The position numbers were made by a program, and so were the translations under genes. The notes under the pieces were generated by a model that was given only the letters and a program-made list of their open reading frames with translations, was not told the origin of the DNA and did no database searches. A stretch of 17,118 nt of DNA from contig JAUILO010000041.1 in assembly GCA_030432775.1 (NCBI GenBank), forward strand, positions 1 to 17,118, written 5' to 3'. The stretch's first letter is position 1. Every line of letters begins with the position of its first letter. This DNA comes from Alphaproteobacteria bacterium. Its GTDB lineage: Bacteria > Pseudomonadota > Alphaproteobacteria > Micavibrionales > Micavibrionaceae. This document shows, piece after piece, positions 6,863 to 14,893 of this stretch.

Positions 6863-7204
6863 TTATATATCGTCCTGCGCGCCTTGTGTCGATATCATTA
6901 AGTCATTGTTTGTGCCTTCATCCTCATGCTCTACATAGTTCTCCAGTTCTTTTTCCAGTTTATGGATAAGCTTCTTATTCTTTCTGTTTTCAAAGCGCAC
7001 CGGAATGAAATTAAGCCATGTGATAAGCACACCAATAATAAAGCCGGTCGCCAGTCCACCAAGTGCCAATATATACGCAGGTATGTTTATGGCCTCGCTA
7101 ATCGGGCTCCATGTCACAGCGACGGTGTCTTGATTGCTCAAGGCAAAGAATATGCACACAGCACTAACAGCAATAAAAATTATGAATCGAAAAAGCGTGA
7201 TCAT
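6863..7204 (-). CDS. LapA-domain (DUF1049) inner-membrane protein
   Basis: This 113-residue protein has two membrane helices (about 5-22 and 42-65) separated by a short loop with S-N-Q-D-T-V and followed by a charged, probably coiled-coil tail (72-95). This is the layout of LapA-domain (lipopolysaccharide assembly protein A) proteins, and a small gene of this type is often found between ihfB and pyrF. In E. coli LapA works with LapB to control LpxC turnover. Whether this protein does so is not known from the sequence. AGGA lies about 9 nt before the ATG. The acidic C-terminal end past residue 93 is not conserved in the family as far as I can judge. Confidence 0.85.
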   Translation of the reverse strand: MITLFRFIIFIAVSAVCIFFALSNQDTVAVTWSPISEAINIPAYILALGGLATGFIIGVLITWLNFIPVRFENRKNKKLIHKLEKELENYVEHEDEGTNNDLMISTQGAQDDI

Positions 7205-7427
7205 CTTGTATGTTCCTGTGCCCGCATTCTGAGCTTAAATATCCTGAGTTTGAGTATTCTGAATCTTAGTCTGGTAGAAGATCAATAATTAATATCACAC
7301 AGCATAACCCATAGCGCAGTGGCTATAAATCAATAATATACCAAACCGTTCTTTTGTGGCCGGAACGAATGCCAATGGGCGCTGGCGGTGCGTGTTTATT
7401 TATGGATGATTAAAAGACAAGATTGTT

Positions 7428-7748
7428 TTACCAGTTTGTTGGCGCAACTTCTTCATCAATAGATGTTTCGTCTTTATTCAGACTGTCGCGAAGCGCTTTA
7501 CCTGTTTTGAAGAATGGAAGTTTTTTGGCTTCAACCTGAACGCTTTCACCGGTACGTGGGTTTCTTGCTGTGCGGGCATCTCTATGTTTAACGGAAAATG
7601 CACCAAAGCCACGAAGTTCTACGCGGTCACCTTGTGCCAAAGCTTCTGTGATTTCGTCAAAGATTGTCTCAACAATCTTTTCGACATCACGCATATAAAG
7701 GTGCGGGTTTCTTTCTGCCAGCTTTTGAATAAGTTCCGATTTTGTCAT
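7428..7748 (-). CDS. ihfB: Integration host factor beta subunit
   Basis: This is a DNA-bending protein of the HU/IHF family, which acts as a heterodimer with IhfA. The start at 7748 (M-T-K-S-E-L) has GGAG 6 nt upstream; a Met four codons earlier is less likely. The 106 residues include G-F-G-A-F (47-51) and the arm-tip R-N-P-R-T-G (62-67), whose proline intercalates in DNA. The S-E-L-I near the N-terminus and the K-K-L-P-F-F-K-T-G segment (75-83) point to IhfB rather than HU. It is separated from rpsA by 365 bp and a strong terminator, so it needs its own promoter. Confidence 0.93.
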   Translation of the reverse strand: MTKSELIQKLAERNPHLYMRDVEKIVETIFDEITEALAQGDRVELRGFGAFSVKHRDARTARNPRTGESVQVEAKKLPFFKTGKALRDSLNKDETSIDEEVAPTNW

Positions 7749-7854
7749 GGTCCGCTCCATTTGGCCCTTATGGCCTGTTTGATCATTTCTTTAAAATCAT
7801 ACTTGCAAAATGTGGTGAGAATTTGCCGAAACTCATCCGTAACGATCTCTATCC

Positions 7855-7902
7855 ACTATAGGGTCAATACTGACCCATTCAAAAATAACCTATACTTATA
7901 GG
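7855..7902 (-). promoter_or_regulatory. Possible ihfB promoter with palindromic operator-like sites
   Basis: On the minus strand a -10 TATAGT (complement of 7855-7860) lies 17 bp from a poor -35 TTTGAA (complement of 7878-7883). The spacer is almost filled by a perfect inverted repeat, GGGTCA-ATAC-TGACCC (7861-7876). A second one, CCTATA-CT-TATAGG (7889-7902), lies just upstream of the -35. The placement resembles operators, but the promoter call is weak. Confidence 0.35.
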
Positions 7903-8035
7903 ATGCCCTATTTTGTGTCGCCACGTCAAGTAAAACCCATTGATAGTAAAGGGTTTTTTGGTAATGATGCGGTGTTGTTTTATACTAAAGTCTAGCAATC
8001 ATGGGGTGAAATAAGGCTTTTTGACCCTATAATAA

Positions 8036-8069
8036 AAAAACCAGGCAACGGTTAAATTGCCTGGTTTTT
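8036..8069 (-). terminator. Rho-independent terminator of rpsA
   Basis: The arms CCAGGCAA (8041-8048) and TTGCCTGG (8057-8064) form a perfect 8-bp stem with an 8-nt loop. A-runs on the left and T-runs on the right extend the pairing by 5 bp and give a U-tract on either strand. It begins 45 bp after the rpsA stop. The symmetry would allow termination in both directions. Confidence 0.88.
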
Positions 8070-8113
8070 AGTATGATTTTGTGACCACTAGGGTCGAATA
8101 TCATTACGTAATT

Positions 8114-9949
8114 TTAGTCTTCAGATTTTTCAGCTTCGTCTTTAGCTGCAGCTTTTTTCTTCGCAGGAGCTTTTTTCTTCGCTGCTGTTTCAGAATCGTC
8201 TTTTTTCGCTGCTGCTTTCTTGGCTGGCTTTTTATCTTCGGCTTCTGAGCCTTGGTCTTTCAAAGCTGCACCAAGAATATCACCAAGTGAAGCGCCGCTT
8301 TCTGTTGAACCGAATGTCTCAAGAGCTTGCTTATCTTCATCGATTTCGCGTGCTTTGATAGATAGGTTCAGTTTACGGCTCTTCTTGTCGATAGTCATGA
8401 CCTTCGCGTCAACCTTTTCACCAACTGCAAATCGGTCTGGGCGTTGCTCTGATCTTTCTCTAGACAAGTCAGCTTTTTTGATAAATCCGCTTACAGTCTC
8501 GTTCACTGTGACTTCGATACCTTTGTCACCGATTTCAGAGATTGTACCTGTAATGACTTCACCTTTTTTGATGCCGTCAAGAGCAGATGCGTATGGATCA
8601 TCGCTGAGTTGCTTGATGCCAAGTGCTACACGTTCTTTGTCTGATTCTACTTCTAGAATTTTGACTTTAACCATGTCGCCTTTGTTGAATGACTGAAGAA
8701 CTTCTTCGCTTGAATCTTCCCAAGACACGTCTGACAGGTGAACCATGCCGTCAATGTCGCCAGGCATACCAACGAATAGACCAAATTCTGTAACGTTACG
8801 AATTTCGCCTTCAAGAATGTCGCCAGATTTATGTTTCTCGGCGAATTCAATCCATGGGTTTTCCTGTGTTTGTTTCACACCAAGAGAAATTCTACGTTTT
8901 TCTTGATCAATCTCAAGAATCATAACGTCAATCTCTTCGGATGTTGAAACGATTTTACCTGGGTGAGTATTCTTCTTTGTCCAAGACATTTCAGAAATGT
9001 GTACCAAGCCCTCGATGCCTTCAGATAGTTCAACAAATGCACCATAGTCAGTAATGTTGCTGACTGTACCTTTGTGAACGCTGCCGACAACGTAGCTAGC
9101 AATAACGCTATCCCAAGGGTCGCTCTCAAGTTGTTTCATACCGAGTGAGATACGTTGGTTTTCCTGATTGTAACGGATAACCTGTACGTCAATTGTATCG
9201 CCAACATTAAGAACTTCTGATGGGTGGTTGATACGTTTCCATGAGATGTCTGTGACGTGCAATAGTCCGTCAATTCCGCCAAGGTCAATAAACGCACCGT
9301 AATCGGTGATGTTTTTAACCACGCCTTTAAGGACTTGACCTTCTGATAGACCATCAAGAAGATCTGAACGAGCTTCTTCGCGGCTTTCTTCAAGTACTGC
9401 ACGACGTGAAACAACGATGTTGCCACGTGCGCGGTCCATTTTAAGGATTTGGAATGGTTGTGGTGTACCCATAAGTGGAGATACATCACGGATTGGTCGG
9501 ATATCAACTTGTGAACCTGGCAAGAATGCAATTGCACCACCAAGGTCAACTGTGAAGCCACCTTTAACACGTCCAAAGATCACGCCAGTGACGCGCTCTT
9601 CTTTCTCATGAGATACTTCAAGGTCTTTCCATGCTTCTTCACGGCGAGCCTTGTCACGTGATAGTGATGTTTCTCCGTCACGGTTTTCCATGCGTTCAAC
9701 AAACACTTCCACTGTATCACCAGTTTTAAGCTCGAAGTCTTGCCCTGGTGTAGTGAATTCACGTACGGGAATGCGGCCCTCTGATTTGAGGCCCACGTCA
9801 ATAAGTACGAAGTCTTTGTCAATTGTGACAATTTTGCCTTCTACTACTGATCCCTGGAAATTTTCGCGTTGCTTCATAGAGTCTTCAAGGAGTGAAGCAA
9901 ACTCCTTTGAGTCTGTTTGGTCTTTAAGATTTGCGGCTATATGTGCCAT
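8114..9949 (-). CDS. rpsA: 30S ribosomal protein S1
   Basis: S1 binds mRNA at the 30S subunit and unwinds start regions for initiation. The 611 residues contain six S1-type OB folds, at roughly 35-99, 117-183, 204-272, 289-359, 376-446 and 463-532. Repeated motifs are D-Y-G-A-F at 216-220 and 301-305, G-L-L-H-V / G-L-V-H-I and S-W. The last 40 residues or so are a low-complexity Lys/Ala tail (K-K-x-A-x-K), making the protein longer than the usual 557-570. AGGA lies 11 nt before the ATG. It is 106 bp downstream of cmk, the common order, and ends at a strong terminator. Confidence 0.98.
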   Translation of the reverse strand: MAHIAANLKDQTDSKEFASLLEDSMKQRENFQGSVVEGKIVTIDKDFVLIDVGLKSEGRIPVREFTTPGQDFELKTGDTVEVFVERMENRDGETSLSRDKARREEAWKDLEVSHEKEERVTGVIFGRVKGGFTVDLGGAIAFLPGSQVDIRPIRDVSPLMGTPQPFQILKMDRARGNIVVSRRAVLEESREEARSDLLDGLSEGQVLKGVVKNITDYGAFIDLGGIDGLLHVTDISWKRINHPSEVLNVGDTIDVQVIRYNQENQRISLGMKQLESDPWDSVIASYVVGSVHKGTVSNITDYGAFVELSEGIEGLVHISEMSWTKKNTHPGKIVSTSEEIDVMILEIDQEKRRISLGVKQTQENPWIEFAEKHKSGDILEGEIRNVTEFGLFVGMPGDIDGMVHLSDVSWEDSSEEVLQSFNKGDMVKVKILEVESDKERVALGIKQLSDDPYASALDGIKKGEVITGTISEIGDKGIEVTVNETVSGFIKKADLSRERSEQRPDRFAVGEKVDAKVMTIDKKSRKLNLSIKAREIDEDKQALETFGSTESGASLGDILGAALKDQGSEAEDKKPAKKAAAKKDDSETAAKKKAPAKKKAAAKDEAEKSED

Positions 9950-10055
9950 ATTTCTTATTCCTTCCGAAATTTAAATAGACAGATAACAATCCGCTGTACA
10001 GGCCGTGGCCCGGGATGTTTCCTGCCTTTTATAGTTCTTGAAATGATATTAAAGG

Positions 10056-10733
10056 TTAAAGCGCGTCATTAATAATGCTGATAGCTTTATCAAAGGCCTG
10101 ATCTATTGTCATATCGCTCGTATCAATCTGGTGAGCATCCTCTGCCGGTAACATTGGCGCGGATGATCTTGATGAATCACGAACGTCTCTAGCCTTCATA
10201 TCTTCAAAAACCGCATCATATGTAACCGGAATGCCTTGAGATTGCAACTCTTTATATCGTCTTTTTGCTCTGATCTGTAAATCGGCCGTAATGAAAATTT
10301 TGACATCTGCATCCGGCGCTATCACTGTTCCGATATCTCTTCCGTCTAAGATCGCCCCTTTGGCAGCGCCAATTCCGGCTATTTCGGGTGGGTGAGCGGC
10401 AAAATGGCGCTGGAAATCAAGTAAAGCCTGACGGACGCCTGCATATTGGCCGGTAATAGATGCCATGGTTCCCGCTTCATCACTTTGCAATTGCGGATCG
10501 TTTAATTCATCAAGGCTCAGGCTGGTTTGAAGTCCTTGCGCGATTTGCGTAACGGCATCCTCATCCTGCGGGTCTATGCCCGTATTCAAAACCCTGATGC
10601 CAATAAGGCGGTATAGCTTACCCGTATCAAGCACAGCAAAGCCGAGGGTTTGACCAAGGCGGCGGCATAATGTGCCTTTGCCGCTGGCTGCGGTGCCGTC
10701 AATAGCAATGACTGGTGTACTTGATTGTTGCAT
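10056..10733 (-). CDS. cmk: Cytidylate kinase
   Basis: This enzyme phosphorylates CMP and dCMP with ATP. The P-loop is at 13-21 (G-T-A-A-S-G-K-G-T) counted from the chosen start. The CMP-binding L-D-G-R-D-I-G-T segment is in the middle, and the lid R-A-K-R-R-Y-K-E-L follows. With the start at 10733 the protein is 225 residues, normal for the family. A Met eight codons earlier (10757) would add a short basic leader; neither has a convincing ribosome binding site, so the start is uncertain. It lies 45 bp (or 21 bp with the longer start) after aroA, and is probably cotranscribed with it. Confidence 0.95.
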   Translation of the reverse strand: MQQSSTPVIAIDGTAASGKGTLCRRLGQTLGFAVLDTGKLYRLIGIRVLNTGIDPQDEDAVTQIAQGLQTSLSLDELNDPQLQSDEAGTMASITGQYAGVRQALLDFQRHFAAHPPEIAGIGAAKGAILDGRDIGTVIAPDADVKIFITADLQIRAKRRYKELQSQGIPVTYDAVFEDMKARDVRDSSRSSAPMLPAEDAHQIDTSDMTIDQAFDKAISIINDAL

Positions 10734-10778
10734 GGTGACTATTCTGCCTTTAGGCATTGCTTAGGTGATGGTGAAGGG

Positions 10779-12167
10779 TTAAACACAGCACGCATTGCCA
10801 GCACTATCTGTGCAACCTTTATTTTGATCAAGGGGATGCATGTTCGCGCCCAGATCCGCCATCATTGTAATGAAGTTCGGAAAACTTGTTGCAACCGGCG
10901 CAACATCATCAATGCTGACTGGTTCCTGTGTGGCCAGTCCCAAAATTAAAAAGCTCATGGCAATACGGTGATCAAGCGCAGTTTCGATGAACGCGCCGCC
11001 TTTTGGCGGTGTGCCGGTGCCATGAATGGTCAGGCTGTCCTCACCTTCTATAAGGTCAACGCCGCAGGCTTTCAAGCCATCGGCAACCATTTTCAAACGG
11101 TCGCTTTCTTTCACGCGCAATTCTTCAAGTCCGCTCATATATGTAGTGCCTTCGGCACAGGCTGCGGCCATAGATAAAATAGGAAATTCGTCAATCATGC
11201 TTGGAACGCGCGTTGCCGGTACGGTAATACCTTTGAGGGGTTTGCCACCGGTAATAACAATATCTGCAACCGGCTCGCCGCTATTATTGCGCTCGTTAAT
11301 GAACTGAATATCTGCGCCCATTTCAATCAGTGTAGAAAACACGCCGCTTCGGCGTTCATTCAGGCCGACATTGTGTAATGTTACCTTTGATCCTGGTACC
11401 AATAAAGCCGATACGGCCGGAAATGCTGCCGAACTCGGGTCGGCATACACATCGATATGACAAGGTTTTAATACGGGTTTACCATGTATATGAATAGCTT
11501 GCGCGCCATCGTCCAGATCTTCAACATCAACCTGTGCACCAAAATGGCGTAACATATTTTCTGTATGGTCACGGGTTGGTTTTGTCTCAATCACGGTTGT
11601 GGTACCCTCGGCATTTAAACCGGCAAGCAAAATGGCTGATTTTACCTGTGCCGAGGCAACGGGTAGTTTGTAGCTGATTGGTTTTAATGCGTTAGAGCCG
11701 AAAATATTAAGTGGTAAACGGCCACCTTCCGTACTTTCGAATTTTGCGCCCATTTGTTCAAGGGGTACAATAACGCGGTTCATTGGGCGCTTGCTTAGCG
11801 AGGCGTCGCCAATCATACGGGCTGTAATATTATGGCCTGCGATTAACCCCATTAACAAACGTGTTGATGTGCCGCTATTGCCCATTTGCAGGTCTGATGA
11901 GGGGGATTGCAGCTTATCAAGACCAATACCGTCAACATTCCAGATATCGTTTTCTTTGTCTTTTTCAACCTTGCCGCCAAGTTTGCGCACAGCTTCGGCT
12001 GTGTCCATTACATCTTCGCCCTCAAGCAATCCTGTGACGGTTGTGCGGCCTTTGGCCAGCAAACCGAACATCAAGCTGCGGTGAGACATGGATTTATCAC
12101 CGGGGATACGAACCTCTCCGGTTAATGCTGTGCTTGCGCGATGTGATATATAGGGTGTTTTCATCAT
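10779..12167 (-). CDS. aroA: 3-phosphoshikimate 1-carboxyvinyltransferase (EPSP synthase), class II type
   Basis: EPSP synthase joins shikimate 3-phosphate and PEP in the shikimate pathway. At 462 residues it matches the class II branch seen in alphaproteobacteria. Visible landmarks are D-K-S (24-26, with Lys25), S-H-R-S-L-M-F-G (28-35), T-G-L-L-E-G-E-D-V (45-53), K-R-P-M (126-129), S-A-Q-V-K-S-A (172-178), R-D-H-T-E (199-203), catalytic Asp326 in P-S-M-I-D-E and E-E-L-R-V-K-E-S-D-R (348-357). The PEP-site loop reads N-S-G-T-S (97-101), with glycine where the glyphosate-insensitive CP4 class II enzyme has alanine. Either of two leading Met codons may start it. It begins 34 bp downstream of the GGDEF/EAL gene. 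Confidence 0.97.
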   Translation of the reverse strand: MMKTPYISHRASTALTGEVRIPGDKSMSHRSLMFGLLAKGRTTVTGLLEGEDVMDTAEAVRKLGGKVEKDKENDIWNVDGIGLDKLQSPSSDLQMGNSGTSTRLLMGLIAGHNITARMIGDASLSKRPMNRVIVPLEQMGAKFESTEGGRLPLNIFGSNALKPISYKLPVASAQVKSAILLAGLNAEGTTTVIETKPTRDHTENMLRHFGAQVDVEDLDDGAQAIHIHGKPVLKPCHIDVYADPSSAAFPAVSALLVPGSKVTLHNVGLNERRSGVFSTLIEMGADIQFINERNNSGEPVADIVITGGKPLKGITVPATRVPSMIDEFPILSMAAACAEGTTYMSGLEELRVKESDRLKMVADGLKACGVDLIEGEDSLTIHGTGTPPKGGAFIETALDHRIAMSFLILGLATQEPVSIDDVAPVATSFPNFITMMADLGANMHPLDQNKGCTDSAGNACCV

Positions 12168-12201
12168 GGGTCTTGATACCCTTAGGAGAACAAAAAATCA
12201 A

Positions 12202-14403
12202 TCAAGAAACGTCAGGAACATAACCTTTGCATTCTTCGATGAACGCATCGAAGTCTTCAAAGCTCATAGGCTTTGCATAAAGATATCCTTGCACTTCGTC
12301 ACAGTTTTCTTCGGATAAGAAAGCCTGCTGTTCGTATGTCTCCACCCCTTCAGCAATAACTTTAAGGTTCAGCGAGTGGCCAAGGCGAATAATTGTACGC
12401 GCGATTGAAGCATCATCAGGGTTGTTCAGCGCATTTCGAATGAATGATTGGTCAATCTTCAAACGGTCAATTGGGAACTGACGGAGATATGATAGTGATG
12501 AATAGCCGGTGCCGAAATCATCAATGGCAAGTTCAAGGCCCAAACCATGCAGGTTGCGCAGTGTTGTAATTGCGTGCGAAATATCATCCATAAACACACT
12601 TTCCGTCACCTCTAACTCAAGATTCGAAGGTTTAAGGCCGCTATCTGCAATTGTATTTTCAACATAGCCAATCAGGTTGCTTTGATAGAACTGCGCGCCG
12701 GATACGTTGACGGCAATGCGCATGTCATAACCTTTTTCCTGAATAATAGCCGCAGATTCACAAGCTGTTTTCAGAACCCATTCACCAATAGGAACAATCA
12801 AGCCGGATTGCTCGGCAATTGGAATAAACTCGATTGGTGGAATGAAACTGCCGCCTTCTTTACTGCCATCGGGCTTCCACCAGCGAATAAGCGCTTCGGC
12901 ACCGATAATACGGCCATCACGAAGGTCAATTTGTGGCTGGTAATGCAGTAATAGCTGGTCATGTTCCAGCGCATCACGAAGGTTACGCAAGATCTGGAAG
13001 CGTTGTTGTACGGCGCGGTCAAAGTCTTCGGAATATTCTTTAACAAGATCGCGGCCTTCTTCTTTGGCGCGGTTTAGCGCAATATCTGAGTTCTTTAATA
13101 CTTGCTCTACATCTGTGCCATCATCCGGGAATGTGGAGACACCAACGGAGGCTCTGACCTGAAAATCTTCGGTGAAGACTTTAAACGGCGAGCTTTTAAT
13201 AACATTTGAAATACGAACTCCGATTTCGCGGCCATCGGTCACATCTTTGGTTAGCGGCATGGCGACTGAAAATTCATCTTCGGCAATTCTGGCAACGATT
13301 GCTGATTCCGGCAAAGAAGAGCGCAAACGCTTTCCAACCGCACGTAAAATAGCATCACCAATATTATATCCCATCGTATCGTTAATATCCTTGAAATGGT
13401 CAAGGTCAATGGTCACAACACAAAAGCGTCCCATTGTTTTACCGTCTTCACCATGGCCAAGCTTAACCATTGATTGAAGGAAATATGTACGGTTTGGAAG
13501 GTTTGTCAGCGTATCGTAATAGGCCAGTTTATGAATTTTATCTTCAGCAGCGCTTTTAATACGCCGAATATTCTCAGCGTTTTGTTTGATCAACTTTGTG
13601 GCCAGATCAATAGATTCGCCAATCTCGTTATTGGTGGCAAATGGTGAGTCCTCAACCTTTGGGTTCTCCGGATTTTCTATGGCGCGCAGCAAATTCTCAC
13701 GCATAAATAATACAGGACTTAGCAGGAAGTTACCGACCGAGACCACAATAACAATGGTCACAAATAACGATACAAGCAGGATGATAAGAACTGCTTCCTG
13801 AACATATTCAAATACATCGCCCTTAATATAGGTCGTATCAAATTGTAAAATGGCTATATAGGGGCGGTTTAGATCATCCGGCCTTAAAACGACTTCATAT
13901 GTTGCGCCAGACGGGCTGAGATAATTGTTTTTAAATTCTCCGGAGGCCACGTCTTGCAGTTGCAGGGTTGTCTTTTGCCCATGGTTCTGCAGATGTGCCA
14001 AATTTGATGCAAATATCGAGATACCCGTGATTTTACTGGAAGAAAACAAGCGCTCTGCTTCGGCCCTGCTTACAGGGAAATCTTTTTTGGATGTCGCTTG
14101 ATTTTGTGCCGTAATCATTGATATAAGCTCACTGCGGCCAACTTCTTTTAACCCAACAAGCTGGTGTTTTTCATAGCTATGCAGCAAAAAAGTAATAATA
14201 GCACATTGGATAAGCAGGACTGTGAAGAAACACGTGATTGCGATGCGCCAGTTGATCCGGCTGCTCCAGATTCTTGAGGGGTAGAATTTGAAGCTGTGTT
14301 TTTCACCTTTGCGAATAGTTGTATTGAGCTCTACCGTCTGTGTGCCATACACATAAGTCGGTTTATCTAGCTCTTTTTTAAATTCTTTTTTCAAAAACGA
14401 CAT
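12202..14403 (-). CDS. Membrane GGDEF/EAL protein, degenerate GGDEF, likely c-di-GMP phosphodiesterase
   Basis: This 733-residue inner-membrane protein has a basic cytoplasmic N-terminus, TM1 at about 53-75, a periplasmic domain at about 76-200, TM2 at about 203-228 and a HAMP-like linker with N-N-E-I-G-E-S (258-264). A GGDEF domain (about 290-455) and an EAL domain (about 475-727) follow. The diguanylate cyclase signature reads A-E-D-E-F (374-378) instead of G-G-D-E-F, so cyclase activity is unlikely, though the domain could still bind GTP. The EAL domain looks intact: E-A-L (503-505), the E-V-T-E-S segment (598-602), D-D-F-G-T-G-Y-S-S (628-636), I-A-E-G-V-E-T (683-689). It probably hydrolyses c-di-GMP in response to a periplasmic signal. 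It lies 34 bp upstream of aroA on the same strand, so cotranscription is likely. Confidence 0.93.
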   Translation of the reverse strand: MSFLKKEFKKELDKPTYVYGTQTVELNTTIRKGEKHSFKFYPSRIWSSRINWRIAITCFFTVLLIQCAIITFLLHSYEKHQLVGLKEVGRSELISMITAQNQATSKKDFPVSRAEAERLFSSSKITGISIFASNLAHLQNHGQKTTLQLQDVASGEFKNNYLSPSGATYEVVLRPDDLNRPYIAILQFDTTYIKGDVFEYVQEAVLIILLVSLFVTIVIVVSVGNFLLSPVLFMRENLLRAIENPENPKVEDSPFATNNEIGESIDLATKLIKQNAENIRRIKSAAEDKIHKLAYYDTLTNLPNRTYFLQSMVKLGHGEDGKTMGRFCVVTIDLDHFKDINDTMGYNIGDAILRAVGKRLRSSLPESAIVARIAEDEFSVAMPLTKDVTDGREIGVRISNVIKSSPFKVFTEDFQVRASVGVSTFPDDGTDVEQVLKNSDIALNRAKEEGRDLVKEYSEDFDRAVQQRFQILRNLRDALEHDQLLLHYQPQIDLRDGRIIGAEALIRWWKPDGSKEGGSFIPPIEFIPIAEQSGLIVPIGEWVLKTACESAAIIQEKGYDMRIAVNVSGAQFYQSNLIGYVENTIADSGLKPSNLELEVTESVFMDDISHAITTLRNLHGLGLELAIDDFGTGYSSLSYLRQFPIDRLKIDQSFIRNALNNPDDASIARTIIRLGHSLNLKVIAEGVETYEQQAFLSEENCDEVQGYLYAKPMSFEDFDAFIEECKGYVPDVS

Positions 14404-14893
14404 ATCAGTTTACAGGTTCCAAACACACATATTATTCTAATTTATCATCATAGAAGATGTATTGATCTCAGACAATCAGCTCAATTAATAAAATGATAAA
14501 AACTTGATTTCTTAGCCTATTTCCTCGCTTGCATACTATCCGGTTTATAAGAATAACCGACAAGGTATTAATTAAGTGTTTAGCTGTGATGTTCAATTGA
14601 GAATGGGCTTCAGGTTGGTTGCGTAAAATTTTACTTATAATGAAGCTACATTTCATGTGTCCAAAAGTAAATAAAAAGTAAGAAAATACACATTTCCCCG
14701 AATTATACATTGAAAATTAAGGATTATATTAGATAATTTGAATAGTTAGTCCGTTATTGTGGGCTAACCGAATATGTTCTTGATATAGTTGCCTCAAGGG
14801 TTTTTCTTTGTAATCCGGCAGTTATGAGATTTATTCGATTGGCAGATCAGTCTTATGGGGATAAGGCTTTTAGAGTAATACTGGGGGCATAAA
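14404..14893. other. Divergent intergenic region between the GGDEF/EAL gene and the response regulator gene
   Basis: These 490 bp are AT-rich, and an 80-codon open frame on the minus strand (14468-14710) has no credible ribosome binding site or family features. The region holds a possible minus-strand promoter (14535-14563). It also holds a 12-bp perfect palindrome, GTAAAATTTTAC (14623-14634), directly before a perfect TATAAT (14636-14641) on the plus strand. A hairpin follows, GTTAGTCC (14745-14752) with GGGCTAAC (14761-14768, one G-U pair). Confidence 0.55.
14535..14563 (-). promoter_or_regulatory. Possible promoter of the GGDEF/EAL gene
   Basis: On the minus strand TTGTCG (complement of 14558-14563) and GATAGT (complement of 14535-14540) lie 17 bp apart, each with four of six consensus bases. 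A transcript from here would have a leader of about 125 nt. This is weak support only. Confidence 0.3.

Larger units (their letters stand above)
7749..8113. other. Intergenic region between rpsA and ihfB
   Basis: This stretch of 365 bp has no gene. It holds the rpsA terminator (8036-8069), two tight inverted repeats in a likely ihfB promoter (7855-7902), and a further hairpin, AAAACCC (7932-7938) with GGGTTTT (7951-7957). A 13-base string, TTGACCCTATAAT on the plus strand at 8021-8033, recurs with one mismatch on the minus strand at 7855-7867. Confidence 0.6.

Noticed and set aside
14468..14710. 80-codon minus-strand open frame in the divergent region
   Set aside because: It is AT-rich with low-complexity composition, lacks a ribosome binding site, and overlaps a likely promoter for the GGDEF/EAL gene.
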